Shown in pieces: positions 20,264 through 31,828 of a stretch of 64,000 bases of DNA. Position 1 is the stretch's first letter, and every line of letters starts with the position of its first letter. The notes under the pieces were generated by a model, which saw nothing but the letters and a program-made list of their open reading frames with translations, ran no database searches and was not told the DNA's origin. The translations under genes and the position numbers were made by a program. The stretch is from Rhynchopus sp. YZ270_cl-10 (Eukaryota > Euglenozoa > Diplonemea > Diplonemida > Diplonemidae), in the NCBI GenBank assembly GCA_964035575.1, contig OZ037845.1, positions 1,364,001 to 1,428,000 of the forward strand. The letters run 5' to 3'.

Positions 20264-22771
20264 TGGTGCTATCCGGGGGGCGGCGTTTTGCAAAGTTTCA
20301 CAAAATGTCACAAAATTTCAATCCTATGCACAACGTGTCACAACGTTTCACAACGCTTCACAACGCTTCACAACTTTTCACAACTTTTCACAACTATGTA
20401 CACACACCGTTGTGAAAAGTTGTGAAGAGTTGTGAAGAGTTGTGATTTTGATTGAAATTTTGTGAAAAGTTGTGATTTTGATCGAAAATTGTGAAAAGTT
20501 GTGAAAGTTATGAAAAGTTGTGAAAGTTGTGAATAGTTGTGAAAAGTTGTGATTTTGTTTGAAATTTTGCGAAACTTTGTGCAAAGTTGTGATTTGGATT
20601 GAAATTTTGTGAAATTTTGTGAAAGTTGTGAATAGTTGTGAAAAGTTGTGATTTTGATTGAAAATTGTGAAAAGTTGTGAAAGCTGTGAAAAGTTGTGAA
20701 AAGTTGTGATTTTGATTGAAATTTTGCGAAACTTTGTGAAAAGTTGTGATTTTGTTTGAAATTTTGCGAAACTTTGTGCAAAGTTGTGATTTGGATTGAA
20801 ATTTTGTGAAATTTTGTGAAAGTTGTGAATAGTTGTGAAAAGTTGTGATTTTGATTGAAAATTGTGAAAAGTTGTGAAAGCTGTGAAAAGTTGTGAAAAG
20901 TTGTGATTTTGATTGAAATTTTGCGAAACTTTGTGAAAAGTTGTGATTTTGGTTGAAATTTTGTGAAATTTTGTGAAAAGTTGTGAAAAGTTGTGATTTT
21001 AATTGAAATTTGTGAAAAGTTGTGAAATTTGTGAAAAATTGTGAAAAGTTGTGATTTTGATTGAAATGTTGTGAAAAGTTGTGAAAAGTTGTGAAAAGTT
21101 GTGATTTTAATTGAAAATTTTGTGAAAAGTTGTGCTTTTAACCCTTTATGGACCACGACCGATTTTTTCGATTTGCTAGGATCTTCTCTCCCGTAGGTAA
21201 AATGTGATCTGATGCATATTTTTGATCGTACCTGGCCGCAATTGAAAGATTTTGAGCAGATATTTCAAATGGAGCAGAAATCGAAATAAAATGAGAAAAA
21301 TGGAAAATGGAAAATTGAGGAGAGCTGATATTTTTTTCTGAAAATTTTGAAGAAAAAAATTATTCCGGCTGCGCACCTGTTTTTTCGGTTTTCGAAAATG
21401 GCTTTATTTGAAAGATCGGTTCAAAATCTTTCAAAAGAAAAAAAAATCGATCAAAAAGTCCTAGTAGATAATGTCTCACTGCATGGAGAGAAGGTACCAA
21501 CCAACTACATATACCGTAATTGTACAGAGGTTGGACAGTACAAAAGTTGGGGCTTTTGGGACTTTTGGGACTTTTGGCCAACTTGGCATGGTGCTGAACA
21601 AAGGTGAACGCCGCATCCCACGCACATGTAATCTGTTTTCAGACGCCTGTTTCCCAAGCAAGAAGACGACCAACACCCTCCTGCCAGTGTCTCTGTACCT
21701 TGACCGTGTTGATATAGATTTTGTACCCCTCCCTGTGGCTTTCCGTACCCTCCCGCCGAAATTTCGAAGGGACCCTCCGAAAAAAAATTTTTTGGTCGCG
21801 AAAATCGGTCCAAAAACGGTCTAGATTGCCCCATGCGTGGCATTCCGGGCAATTTGAGGGCAATTTGGCGTGCAAGAGCCATGTGTGGGGCACCAGGTGG
21901 TGCACATGTGCCCCCCTTATACAGGGTTTTTACAGGCAAAAAGTGAAAAACGACAGTCGGGCACAAAAAGCCACGGATCGGGGCACAAAGTTACATCCCA
22001 CCCTCCCTTGGCCCTCGGGAGGGAGGGAAATAACCATTCTGTACAATGTTCCTCAAAAGACAAAATGCAATAAATACACGGAGAAGAGGCACATCCAGTT
22101 CAGGGTCAGGAACTGCAACTACGCGTGTTACTTTGCCCAGTCGCGGGTATTTTCCATTATTTTAGTTTCGTTCTGAAGACCGTACAAAATGGTTCCCTGC
22201 ACACCAAAGTTTGAATCCTCTGATGACTCAAGCGCGTCAGAATGGTACATTATTCCCAAAAAATGACCCAAAATACCCTATTATGTGATAATGCCGGGTG
22301 TGGATGAGAGGGGATGAGAGCGTCAAAAAAAATCGAATCTTGCGTCTTTTGAAAGATTTCGCACAAAATCTTCTCATTAAAAAAAAAAATCTTCAAAAAG
22401 TCCTAGTGGAAGCCAATTTAGGTGGTTGCGTGGACATATATGTCCCCTCTGGTCCTTAAAGGGTTAATTGAAATTTTGCGACAAGGTGTGAAAGTTGTGA
22501 AAAGTTGTGAAAGCTGTGAAAAGTTGTGAAAGCTGTGAAAAGTTGTGAAAAGTTGTGATTTTGATTGAAATTTTGTGAAATTTTGTGAAAAGTTGTGAAA
22601 AGTTGTGATTTTAATTGAAATTTTTGTGCAAAGTTGTGCTTATAATTGAAATTTTGTGACAAGGTGTGAAAGTTGTGAAAAGCTGTGAAAGCTGTGCAAA
22701 GTTGTGAAAAGTTGTGATTTTGATTGAAATTTTGTGAAACTTTGCAAAACGCCGCCCCCCGGATAGCACCA
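20264..22771. mobile_element. Large foldback element, TGGTGCT family, with GTGAAAAGTT arrays
   Basis: Terminal inverted repeats start TGGTGCTATCCGGGGGGCGG and continue into GTTTTGCAAAGTTTCACAAA. A perfect 5-bp target duplication GAATG flanks it (20259-20263 and 22772-22776). The interior is dense in GTGAAAAGTTGTGATTTTGA-like units, including internal duplications of ~190 bp. A piggyBac-like element (21138-22467) is nested inside. Long minus-strand frames here come only from the repeat. Confidence 0.85.
21138..22467. mobile_element. piggyBac-like DNA transposon remnant
   Basis: Bounded by TTAA on both sides (21138-21141 and 22464-22467), the classic piggyBac target duplication. The termini are inverted: ACCCTTTATGGACC at the left, GGTCCTTAAAGGGT at the right. 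About 1.33 kb. A piece at about 22050-22140 on the + strand has the spaced-cysteine look of the C-terminal zinc finger of piggyBac transposases (CNKY...RNCNYAC), but no full transposase frame remains. A similar end (TTAACCCTTTAGACC) occurs alone at 39966. Confidence 0.6.
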
Positions 22772-22781
22772 GAATGTATGA

Positions 22782-23106
22782 TACCGCGTTTGGAAATATT
22801 ATGGACCGAATAAATAAAGAAACAAAATATTATGGACCGAATTAATTATGGTACGTTTGAGGTTTTTGAGTTTCATTTGGTACTTAATTCGGTCCATAAT
22901 GTTTTGGGGGGCAATTTTTTTTGTATTTGTCCCCCGAGGAAAGGGCGAATCTTATTTTTTTGACAAGTACTTTTTTGCCCAGAACGATATGAATCGAATT
23001 AATATTTGGTTCGGGTTATTGTTGGACCGAATTAATTATGGTACGTTTGAAGTTTTTTCGGGACATTTGGTACTTAATTCGATCCATAATATTTCCAATC
23101 GCGGTA
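22782..23106. mobile_element. 325-bp MITE flanked by TA (mariner-like)
   Basis: Terminal inverted repeats of ~38 bp start CCGCG(A/T)TTGGAAATATTATGG just inside TA dinucleotides on both sides, a Tc1/mariner-type signature. Inner copies of ATTAATTATGGTACGTTTGA are repeated. No coding capacity. Confidence 0.65.
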
Positions 23107-23367
23107 TATAATTTTTCCCCCATTTCACCCCATTACACCCCATTACACATGAATTACGCCGTGCCCGGACACCCCAATAATACTCTAATTAGAGCGCTAT
23201 GTATAGTACAGTGTAAAAATGTAGTTTGTAGTGTTCCGGCCATTTAGGAACCCGGCCGAGTTAGCGTAATGCCTGCGAAATTTCCTCTCACCAACTAACC
23301 TACTCTACATCTCAACAGGATACACACCTCTATATCTCTCTCACATATCCCCCTCCTCTCCCCAAGT
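23107..23367. promoter_or_regulatory. 5' flank of the Crinkler/RHS-like gene
   Basis: Shares CATTTCACCCCATTACACC and ATGAATTAC with 16110-16155. Close to the gene is a pyrimidine-rich stretch with CTCAACAG ending at 23321 and CTCCTCTCCCCAAG just before the ATG; either AG could be a splice acceptor. Confidence 0.35.
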
Positions 23368-25753
23368 ATGCCTGATAGTGATGTCGATGAATTCAGAGAC
23401 CAGAAAGTGGCAGAACTGGAGGAGGAGATAAAGAAGTTGGAGGAGAGGATCGACAATATCGACAAGAAGTTTTGCGAAGCATACGACCGCGGTACCCATG
23501 GCTTCGAAAAGAACACCTACACTGGCGACATCTACTACACCGGCCAGGAGCAAGAAGTGCAAAGGGCGTTCGCACAACACGACGAGCTCAAGAATAGGCT
23601 CAAGGTATGACGCCAGATTCTTGTTGTTTCTAGTTATGTACATTTATTTTCACACCCTTACAGAGTAAAATGGAGCTGTTGAATGAGGAGAAGAGGCAGC
23701 AGACGTTGGAGATGAAAAGTCGACGTATTGTATGAACACAATCCCCGCTTTTGTTCTTGTCTTGGCACGTTCCTCGTACGATATGCGAAGTTGTGTTTGT
23801 GAGTTGCCCTTTTGATCTCCCGTTCTCGGTTGCATCTCTGTGTAGTTTTAGGCAAAATTGAATGAACATTTCTTCTACTCACAGGTATCCATCGAAGAGG
23901 TCATAGCTCATGAAGACTTCGTAAAAAATCTGTTGACCCCCCGTGACTTTTGCCGGCTCTCATTTTCCAAATTCCAGCACTCAACTGAGGAATGGAAAGA
24001 GGAGTCACTCAAAATCGTGACTGACGCACTTATCTGCCAAAAAGGCAACACTGACAAACAGGACAGGAAGCTGTTTTTCGTTCCATCAGGGATGGGCGGT
24101 GGCAAGTCACGGGTACTGTCGGAACTGCGCACCATAATTGAACCTGAGCTCCGTGACGATGTGGCCCTAATCGAGCTTCGAGTCAACTTCGAAAATGGTA
24201 CATCTATCCTGCCAAGCGAACATTCTTCAAACAATAGATCCGCTGTTGTTGCGAAAGCACTGTTGGACAGGATAATGTACCACTTGATTGGAGGGGGAGG
24301 GGTCGTGCACTTTGAAGACTTCCGCAAGAAGAGGAAATGGGACTTTTGCCTTACTACCCTCTTGGAGGCCATACAAGTGGAGATGCGAGCTAAACTTAAG
24401 AAGAACGCTGTGATAGTGCTTGTGAGTGTTGATGGAGGTCACCATATGGATCAGAAGGGCGCGAGGTACATCGACAAACGTGTTTATGAGGAGAGACAGG
24501 GGTGGTACGATGACAGTGCGCTTCGAGCTATGTTCGGCGAACTTCGAGGCGCGTTGGTGTCGGTTCAGTATGTGATGTGTGCTGTGTCCTCCACAGTGAC
24601 TCTCCCGATATTGCGCACCATTGAAGGCTCACATACCATATACAAGGCTGTGCTACATCCACCAAGACTGACCCAGTTGCCGGAGGAAATCACGAACAAC
24701 ACCGTAGTAGAGCATGGTCCGTACTTTGTGGATCTGTTTGGAGAACATCCTCGTACAATGGAGTTTCTGCTCGAGGTAGAAAAGGAGAGCATATCAGAGA
24801 TTATGGACTACTGTGCTGAGCAGTTGAGGATACGTTACCACGAGTTTGTCGCGACACTGTCCGCGAATGAGTTGAATGACCTCTTGCGTTACTCCCTCTC
24901 TGCCACGTGCACCAAGACATCACCAGTCGGGGAGAAGATTGTAGACGATGTGATGAGCCTTGGTTTGCTGACACTCTCTGATGCAACACTTCGGATTTCC
25001 CCTGTCCTGCTGTATGCACTCTGGAGGGGTTCAGGCGCAGAGTTTCCGATTCTTAAGGATTGGCAGCCCTTCACCAACGACACAGATGCACGAGGGTTCG
25101 AACGGTTCAACGGCTATGTGCAGTGCGTTCGCTCGAAGGTGTTCAGAGGCGAAGTCCCTCTGACGGAGTTTCTCCACGGAGTAAGGTGGTGTTCGACACC
25201 CTCACAAACAGTGACGCCTGTGCCCTTGGAGTTTGTGCAAGCAAAACACCAGCTGCACACAGCCTCTGAATGGAAGGGACGGGTCATCTCTGATGGACTG
25301 TCCAAAAACTCTGCTGCCAACCCAGGAGAGAGCACCTTAGTTGTAGGCAAAAATAAAACCATTTGTCTGCGGGGCCACTGTGTGATGAATGCTGACCAAG
25401 CCTCCGCAGGTGACCTCTTCTTTCCTCTAACCAAGGGGACTGAGACAGTTCATGTAGTCACACAGGCTAAGCACTCCCAAAGTGACGTTGGGGATGTCAC
25501 TCTTTCGAACAGCCAAGCCAACAAGAACGCCAAAATTGCAGCTTCCAAAGGGGATGTCTACCTTCTTGTGACGAAGAAGCGCTTGCAAAATGATGCACTT
25601 ACAGAGCTGTCAAAAGAAGTGAGCTCAGGTGTGTGCGCCGGTGTTGTCGATGCACACAACTTTGCGTCTTACTTCGGTCCTTTTTCCAGCAACTTCCCTC
25701 CAGCCACTAGAAAGCGTAAGAGGGAAGAGGCTCCAGTGCGCAAGGAGGGATGA
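23368..25753 (+). CDS. Crinkler/RHS-like protein: coiled coil, P-loop NTPase, REase-fold nuclease (3 exons)
   Basis: Exon 1 is 23368-23604, exon 2 23664-23729 and exon 3 23885-25753; the introns (59 and 155 bp) both start GTATGA, end CAG and are phase 0. The spliced protein is 723 residues. Residues ~1-100 form a charged coiled coil. A P-loop (PSGMGGGKSR) lies near residue 175 and a hydrophobic strand ending in VSVDGG near 290 could be Walker B. The C-terminal ~120 residues carry a likely PD-(D/E)xK nuclease core: an ETVHVVTQAKHS segment near 620, where Gln-x-Lys is typical. This NTPase-plus-REase order is known from Crinklers and kinetoplastid retrotransposon-hot-spot proteins, families linked to mobile elements and, in pathogens, to secreted effectors. 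The protein ends in a basic RKRKREE stretch, a possible nuclear signal. It is the only intact non-transposon gene in the accessory block. Confidence 0.75.
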
Positions 25754-25918
25754 TGTGTTCTCGTGTAAGAAGAAGACAAAACAGAAAACAATAAAATAAA
25801 ACATACAAAAAAATAGAGTTTAGTCTTGGCATCAGGGATTACGCAGCTCCCCCAAAAATAAAAAAAGTACGTATGGATTTTCAACACGTACAATTCTAAG
25901 CAAAAACAATTAAAAACC

Positions 25919-25938
25919 GCGCGCGCTTCGCGCGCGCT
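25919..25938. terminator. GC hairpin with TTCG loop downstream of the NTPase-nuclease gene
   Basis: GCGCGCGC-TTCG-CGCGCGC. It lies ~165 bp after the stop codon in otherwise AT-rich DNA. A 3'-end or processing role is a guess based only on position and fold. Confidence 0.4.
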
Positions 25939-26218
25939 CTTTCTGGCAAAGTTGGTTGAGAAGGGCTGTGAAAGTTCGAAGAACTGGAGAAATCATCAGT
26001 CATGGCACTCAAATGTTCCTGGCGAAGCCACGGTACGCAACACTTCTTAAAAATCTTGACACAAAATGGCACTTTCGTTGGTAACTATGGTCCAGTTCCG
26101 TAAATTTTACTTCCCTTTTGATAAAACGAAAGTTTCTGGCGAAGCCACGGTGCGCAACATTTCTTAAAATTGCGCTTAAAATTGCCTCTTATGTCACGGG
26201 AAGGGTGTACTGCAATCT

Positions 26219-26232
26219 AGCGCCGCAGGCGC
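26219..26232. other. GCGCCGCAGGCGC hairpin
   Basis: Short GC palindrome followed by CACGGTGCGCTACTTTT. The same hairpin and following sequence occur at 54909, and the hairpin alone at 55694. Confidence 0.5.
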
Positions 26233-27016
26233 ACGGTGCGCTACTTTTTTTCTTTCGCCATGCTGCATGCTCCTTTTCCGGTAAAATAGAAAATTGTCTC
26301 CTACAAATAGAATTCTGTAGGGGGTAGGTGAGAGGTGGGGCGGAGCCCCACCCCTCACCTACCCCACCCCAGCCCCACTGCAAAACCCAAAATACCTACG
26401 TATGGACACGTATGGATTCCACCTTTTCAAAAACAATTCACGTATGGATTTCCATACGTTCCACACGTGGAGCGTAATCCCTGCTTGGCATTTGTCCTAT
26501 TTGCGGCGCAGAAAAACTGGGTAACGGAAAAAAATTTACCCGAAAATATATTGCCAAACATGTCTTTGCCGCCCAGGGCGTCAAAATATTCAAGTTAATG
26601 AAAAAGTAACTGACTACATGTCAGGTACTGCTTGGGCGGTGAGTTACGAAGCCCGGGAGAATTTTTAATTTTGTGTTATTTTTCATTTTTATATTTTTCA
26701 AACACCCCCACCCACCCCACCCCACCCCACTCCCTAGTAAACTTGTTTAAGCAGCTCTGCTGCGTCTTGGGGGTCTCTCGATTATATATTTTTAGGCTTC
26801 GCGTCCTGCATGTTTATTGTCCACTTGCATCTGCAAGGTTGGAAGAGGGTAACAGGGGAAACTCATTAAAAATCACTCACTCATCAGGATTTTTTGTGTT
26901 TCCCCGGTCTCACCCTCCGTACGTTAACTTCGCATAGTGTTTTGCCAAAAATTAAAAGAATGGGGCGGTAGGGTTTTTTATTCGGATTTGCGTTTTTGCT
27001 TTTTGCTCTTATATAC

Positions 27017-27920
27017 ACACGGTGGACTCTTTCTGGAAAAGGGCAACTATATTCCGGAGTTCCAAAAAGGGGGAGTATCAACTCCCCCTTTCGGGAGTGA
27101 AAGGGGGAGTCGAAACTCCCGAAAGCGGGAGTTGATACTCCCCTAGGCATACACTCGATGCGAGTCGCATTATCGCAGTATCGCACAAATCTGGTCTGGC
27201 GAAAAATTATCGCACAATTATCGCACATTATCGCACATTATTGCACCATTATCGCACATTATCGCACTATTATCGCACGGTTCTCCGTGGTCAAATACGT
27301 GGAAAATACACCCCCCTCAACGCTTTTTTTATGTTTTCGGGTCATTATTAACTGTAAGGGAGACTCCCGAGGAGAAAACCTGTAATTTTCAACAAAACAC
27401 GACGCCCATATACCCACAGCAACACAGTACACAGTACACAGTACACAGCGGTTAGAGGGGTTGGGGTGTTGGGGGATACGGGAAAATGGGGTTACTTCAT
27501 CTATTTTGCGACAGAAACTTTCCCTGGACACTACATGTCCCCAAAAACGAAACACAGGCCAGGCCTTCCCTTGTACCAAAATCCTCTACGTGTGCGATAA
27601 TGATTATCGCATGCGATAATGGTGCGATAATGGTGTGCGATAATGCGATAATGATTATCGCATGCGACTCGCATCGAGTGTATGCCTAGGGGGAGTTGGT
27701 ACTCCCTCCCGTTGGACCTCTTTTTCCCTTGCCATTTGCCCGAAGGAGTCCACAATACACGCATTTTTGCCTATGCAGTAGACTCTTTCGGCAACTATAT
27801 TCCGGAGTTCCAAAAAGGGGGAGTATCAACTCCCCCTTTCGGGAGTGAAAGGGGGAGTCGGGACTCCCTCTCGTTGGACCTCTTTTTAAGTTGCCCTTTT
27901 CCAGAAAGAGTCCACCGTGT
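27017..27920. mobile_element. Inverted-repeat element with ACACGGTGGACTC ends, hosting a CTAG element
   Basis: The ends (ACACGGTGGACTCTTTCTGG and its complement at 27901-27920) are inverted over ~31 bp. The interior has two direct copies of a block starting AACTATATTCCGGAGTTCC (27045 and 27792) made of AACTCCCCC / GGGGGAGT palindromes. A CTAG-family element (27147-27685) is nested inside. Confidence 0.65.
27147..27685. mobile_element. CTAG-family element E1 (539 bp)
   Basis: Inverted ends GCATACACTCGATGCGAGTC; each end is flanked by CTAG (27143-27146 and 27686-27689), the apparent target duplication. Subterminal repeats TTATCGCAC (left) and GTGCGATAA (right) resemble those of E2 and E3. No coding capacity. 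Confidence 0.8.
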
Positions 27921-28114
27921 ATCGAGAGACCCCCCCACCCCACCCCCTGCTGCGAAAGTAAACAACAATAAAACAAAAAAGAACAAAATAAAGTAGCAAA
28001 AACAAACAAAACAAAACTAACTTTCAATACCCCTCAGGTTTTGGGGGGTACCCCCCGGGGTACCCCTCAAAGGGTCCAATGCACCACGCTGGATGATAGG
28101 GCGATTTGGTAGGT

Positions 28115-28536
28115 TCACATGATATGTCACATGATAGAATTTATCATGTGAACATATCATGTGACCTATCATATGAACCGGTAAATCCTATCATGTGACC
28201 TATCATGTGAACCGGTAAATCTATCATGTGAACTATCATGTGGACCGGGAAATATATCATGTGAACTATCATGTGACCTATCATGTCACCTATCATGTGA
28301 ACCGGTAAAACTATCATGTGAACTATCATGTGAACCAGGAAATATATCATGTGAAATATCATGTGGCCTATCATGTCACCTATCATGTGAACCGGTAAAA
28401 CTATCATGTGAAGTATCATGTGAACCGGCAAATATATCATGTGAAATATCATGTCACATGATATTTCACATGATACAATTATATCATGTGAAATATCATG
28501 TCACATGATATAATTATATCATGTGACATGATAGGT
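28115..28536. repeat. CATGAT-type array (array 3)
   Basis: About thirty ATCATGTGAAC-type units with CCGGTAAA or CCGGGAAA spacers. Orientation reverses near 28455, making the right end self-complementary. It starts after CACCACGCTGGATGAT, as does array 1. Confidence 0.8.
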
Positions 28537-29032
28537 GGCTATCGCCGCCCAGGGAAAGGGACTCTCGAAAATTTTTTTTTGCCCTCTGTAGGGCTAATTT
28601 CGACGATTTGAGGCCATTAAAAGCAAAATTTGGCACTTTTGAGCATCTGTGGGGGTCTAAAACGCGGTTTTGCGTTACGCGATTTTTCATGGATTTTTTA
28701 CGAAAGACAAGTCGATTTTGGACCAAAAATCGGGCGTGGTAGGTCATAAAATGACCCAAAAAAATCCAAAGAAAACCTCGCATTGACATGTTCGTGAAAA
28801 AACTTGACAAGTCAAAATTTCACCCCCTAAACTTTTAGAACCAGAGGTGCGCATCGGTCGAATCAGTGCAGACAAGGTATGGTTTCATCTCCCCCACAAA
28901 AAAATATAATTTTCACTAAACATAGGGGTTTTACACTACCTTTTGCATCCCTGTCTTTTTACATCCTCAAATTCAGGGGAGCCATTTTTCTTAAAGTCAT
29001 CAATTAACTTCTTTTCCAAGCGACCATAACTT
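28537..29032. repeat. Dispersed module following array 3, then unique DNA
   Basis: 28545-28680 matches the module after array 1 (CCCAGGGAAAGGGACTCTCG...). 28717-28778 is an inverted match to 7484-7535. Remaining sequence shows no gene. Confidence 0.5.
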
Positions 29033-30313
29033 AATCACACCCCACATTTACACTCATCACAGGATCGTGAAATCTGGACTGTATCAACGATTGCGATGAT
29101 AAGGTTCGGCGCGTCTCCGACATTCAACAACTCACGCGCGTGCACCCGTATCAATTCTACGGATTGCGGACGAAATTCTGGGGGTGGAAGGGCCGGGTGG
29201 GTACCTTTTGTCAGTCACTGCTATAGCCATTAACCAGGGAGCATAGCTGGTGCAAGAAATTCGACTTTGGAAACCTTCCGGAAAGTCTGTCCTCTGCTTG
29301 CGGAGGACGAGGCACAAGAAAATATTGCGTTCCCCCAGAAAACCAGTGCACATTTCACACTCCTTGTGGGTGGTCTTGTTGCCTTTTTTGTCACAGTAAT
29401 TTTGGCCCAGGCATGCTCTCGAAGCATGACAATTTAGTGTGTATGGGGCAGGGTGTTGTTTTGTTCTGAATTCTCTTTGTTATAACATCTAAGTCAATCG
29501 CGGGTGGTGGTTTGTGTAGCGTGAGGCACTCTTTTTAACAAACTTCCTGCAGTTGCTATGCACTGTTATTTCTTCGGATTTATCATCATACAGCGTAACA
29601 TAGTGGATTAGCCTGGTCGACACAACCTTTGATAGATATGGGATAACCAACCCCCTTCGACCCCTCGTGGGTTCACTGAACAAGCCCTAGTGGTAGTTAA
29701 ACGCGATTGACATTTACATTCCTAGAGATGAAAGAACAAGATAACACTTCTGTACCCGCGCATCAAAATTGTGGAAAACTTTGCACCCCAAACACCCTCA
29801 ACAACGCCCGCCAAAAGGTGTCCCTTGTTGCTGGGACTTGGTTCTCATTGATACCTGCACAGCAGGAATTCCTCTGAGTCCAACGCAGTTTGGCCTGTCT
29901 GCAGTGTTGCACCGAAGGTGTACGAAGACAGGGTCTGGTGGTAAATTTTGCGTAGTGTCGCATTCCCTCAGGGAAGTTTAAAAATTCTTGAGCTCGGTTT
30001 GTTGTGAAAGACATATTCCACCATGTATTGAGGAGGGTAAGACAGTGTTCGCAGTTTCTACTTGATAGCATTACAACATTTAACTTCTCCACGGGGGTCT
30101 TGGGCCGTTCATTCGGTTCTACCTTGACTACCGGAAGATATTCTTGAGGCCTTTTTGGTCTCTAGAATATCCGGTCTTCCCGAACGGAGGCACACTTTGT
30201 GTGTTACTACGACCTGGCAATTTCCAGCAGTAGGTTAAGTAATCTTTCTTGTAAATTGTTGGAACATTATCTCCTCAGTGCATGGTGGAAGACGTCTTTG
30301 ACAACTAACTGAG
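29033..30313. repeat. Segmental repeat, copy at 29.0 kb
   Basis: About 1.28 kb matching 10808-12085. Its right third (29989-30313) is a complete M1 MITE with 45-bp inverted ends. Apparent AGCT on both sides of M1 could be a target duplication. Confidence 0.75.
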
Positions 30314-30348
30314 CTCACGAATTTTTTCGTGTGTAACTTATGGGCCCA

Positions 30349-30655
30349 CATGATCATGTGTATATCATGTGAAATATCATGTGGTATATCATGTGAACCG
30401 GGAAGTCTATCATGTGCTACTTAGGTCACATGATAGGTCACATGATATACCACATGATAGACCACATGATATTTCACATGATATATTTTCCGGTTCACAT
30501 GATAAACCACATGATAGGTCACATGATATGCCACATGATATTTCACATGATATATTTTCCGGTCCACATGATAGGTCACATGATATACCACATGATAGGT
30601 CACATGATATACCACATGATATACCACATGATATTTCACATAATATATTACCCCC
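30349..30655. repeat. CATGAT-type array (array 4)
   Basis: ATCATGTG and CACATGAT units with TATA(T/C) spacers and two TATATTTTCCGGT blocks. It follows an M1 MITE within ~40 bp, as array 2 does within ~65 bp. Confidence 0.8.
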
Positions 30656-30659
30656 GGAC

Positions 30660-31828
30660 CGCCCCCGGGACAGCACTGCCACCGTTGCTCGACCACATTC
30701 TCGGCCATATTTTTGGTTATAACCCCCGAAAAAGGGCCCCCGGAACCCCAATCTTTCCAAATTTCCACCACATCCCCACCCAAACACCGCAAAAACACGA
30801 CAGAAAATCCTCTTAAAAAACACACTTTTTTCAAAAAGGTAATCAGGCAGGTTCCATAATGACCTTTTTGAAAAAAGTGTGTTTTTAAAGACGATTTTCT
30901 GTCGTGTTTTTGCGGTGTTTGGGTGGGGATGTGGTGGAAATTTGGAACTATCTGGGCTCCCAGGGTCCTTTTTCGGGGGTTTTTAGCCATTTCTTGACCC
31001 CTATATGGGTCAAACAGCATGCTGGAGTGCTGCCGGAGCGCTGCCATACCATTGCCATACCATTTTTTTTTGATGTAAAAACACCAAAAAAACACTTCCA
31101 AAAGTGTCAAATATGTCCAAAACAGGTTGGAATGGACTCACAGGCCACTTTTGGGGTATATTTGTGCCAAAGGAGGCTTTGTGATGTCAAAAAATAGCCG
31201 TTTTTTTGGTTTTTTCTTGAAAAATTGCTATCGTCAGACAGGCTCCATAATGACCTTTTTGAAAAATGTGTGTTTTTTAAGACGACTTTCTGTCGTGTTT
31301 TTGCGGTGTTTGGGTGGGGATGTGGTGGAAATTTGGAACTATCTGGGTTCCCAGGGTCCTTTTTCGGGGGTTTTTTGGCCATTTCTTGACCCCTATATGG
31401 GTCAAACAGCATGCTGGAATGCTGCCGGAGCGCGGTCAGGGTATTGCCAGGGTATTTTTTTTGACGTAAAAACACCAAAAAAACACTTCCAAAAGTGTCA
31501 AATATGTCCAAAACAGGTTGGAATGGACTCACGGGCCACTTTTGGGGTATATTTGTGCCAAAGGAGGTTTTGTGATGTCAAAAAATAACCGTTTTTTTGG
31601 GTTTTTCTTGAAAAATCGCTATTTTGCCCAACATGGCCAAAACGTGAAAAAAGCCGTTTTTTCACTATTTTTTTCCATTTTTTTGTATTCTGGGGTGGCT
31701 TCTGGGTCGTTTTTCGGCCCACAGGCCCCCTGTGACCCACTCTGAGGGTGTTTTTCACCTGCAGTTGCCTTGGAAATGACCAGAAGTTTAATAATGAGTT
31801 TTTGGTACGGTCATTTTACTCACAGTCG
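30660..31828. repeat. Diverged Q-type repeat with two tandem ~390-bp units
   Basis: The segments starting near 30855 and 31250 are alike: each runs from ATGACCTTTTTGAAAAA through TTTCTGTCGTGTTTTTGCGG to TGATGTCAAAAAATA. Both resemble the interior of unit Q at 42691-43896 (GACCTTTTTGAAAAAAGTGT, GCGGTGTTTGGGTGGG). Several frames are open but are repeat-derived. Confidence 0.65.

Larger units (their letters stand above)
25754..27016. other. 3' flank with GC hairpins; otherwise no feature
   Basis: Holds two GC-rich hairpins (listed separately), a palindromic GGTAGGTGAG...CTCACCTACC stretch at about 26323-26366, and repeats of CGTATGGATT near 25870 and 26400-26450. No gene is supported. Confidence 0.4.

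Noticed and set aside
20368-21156. 262-codon minus-strand frame rich in Phe-His-Asn
   Set aside because: Translation of the GTGAAAAGTT array in the foldback element; low complexity and no other coding sign.
30369-30823. Frames of 117-137 codons across the 30.4-kb array
   Set aside because: Translations of the CATGAT array (repeating HMIGHMI or HDRSHDI).
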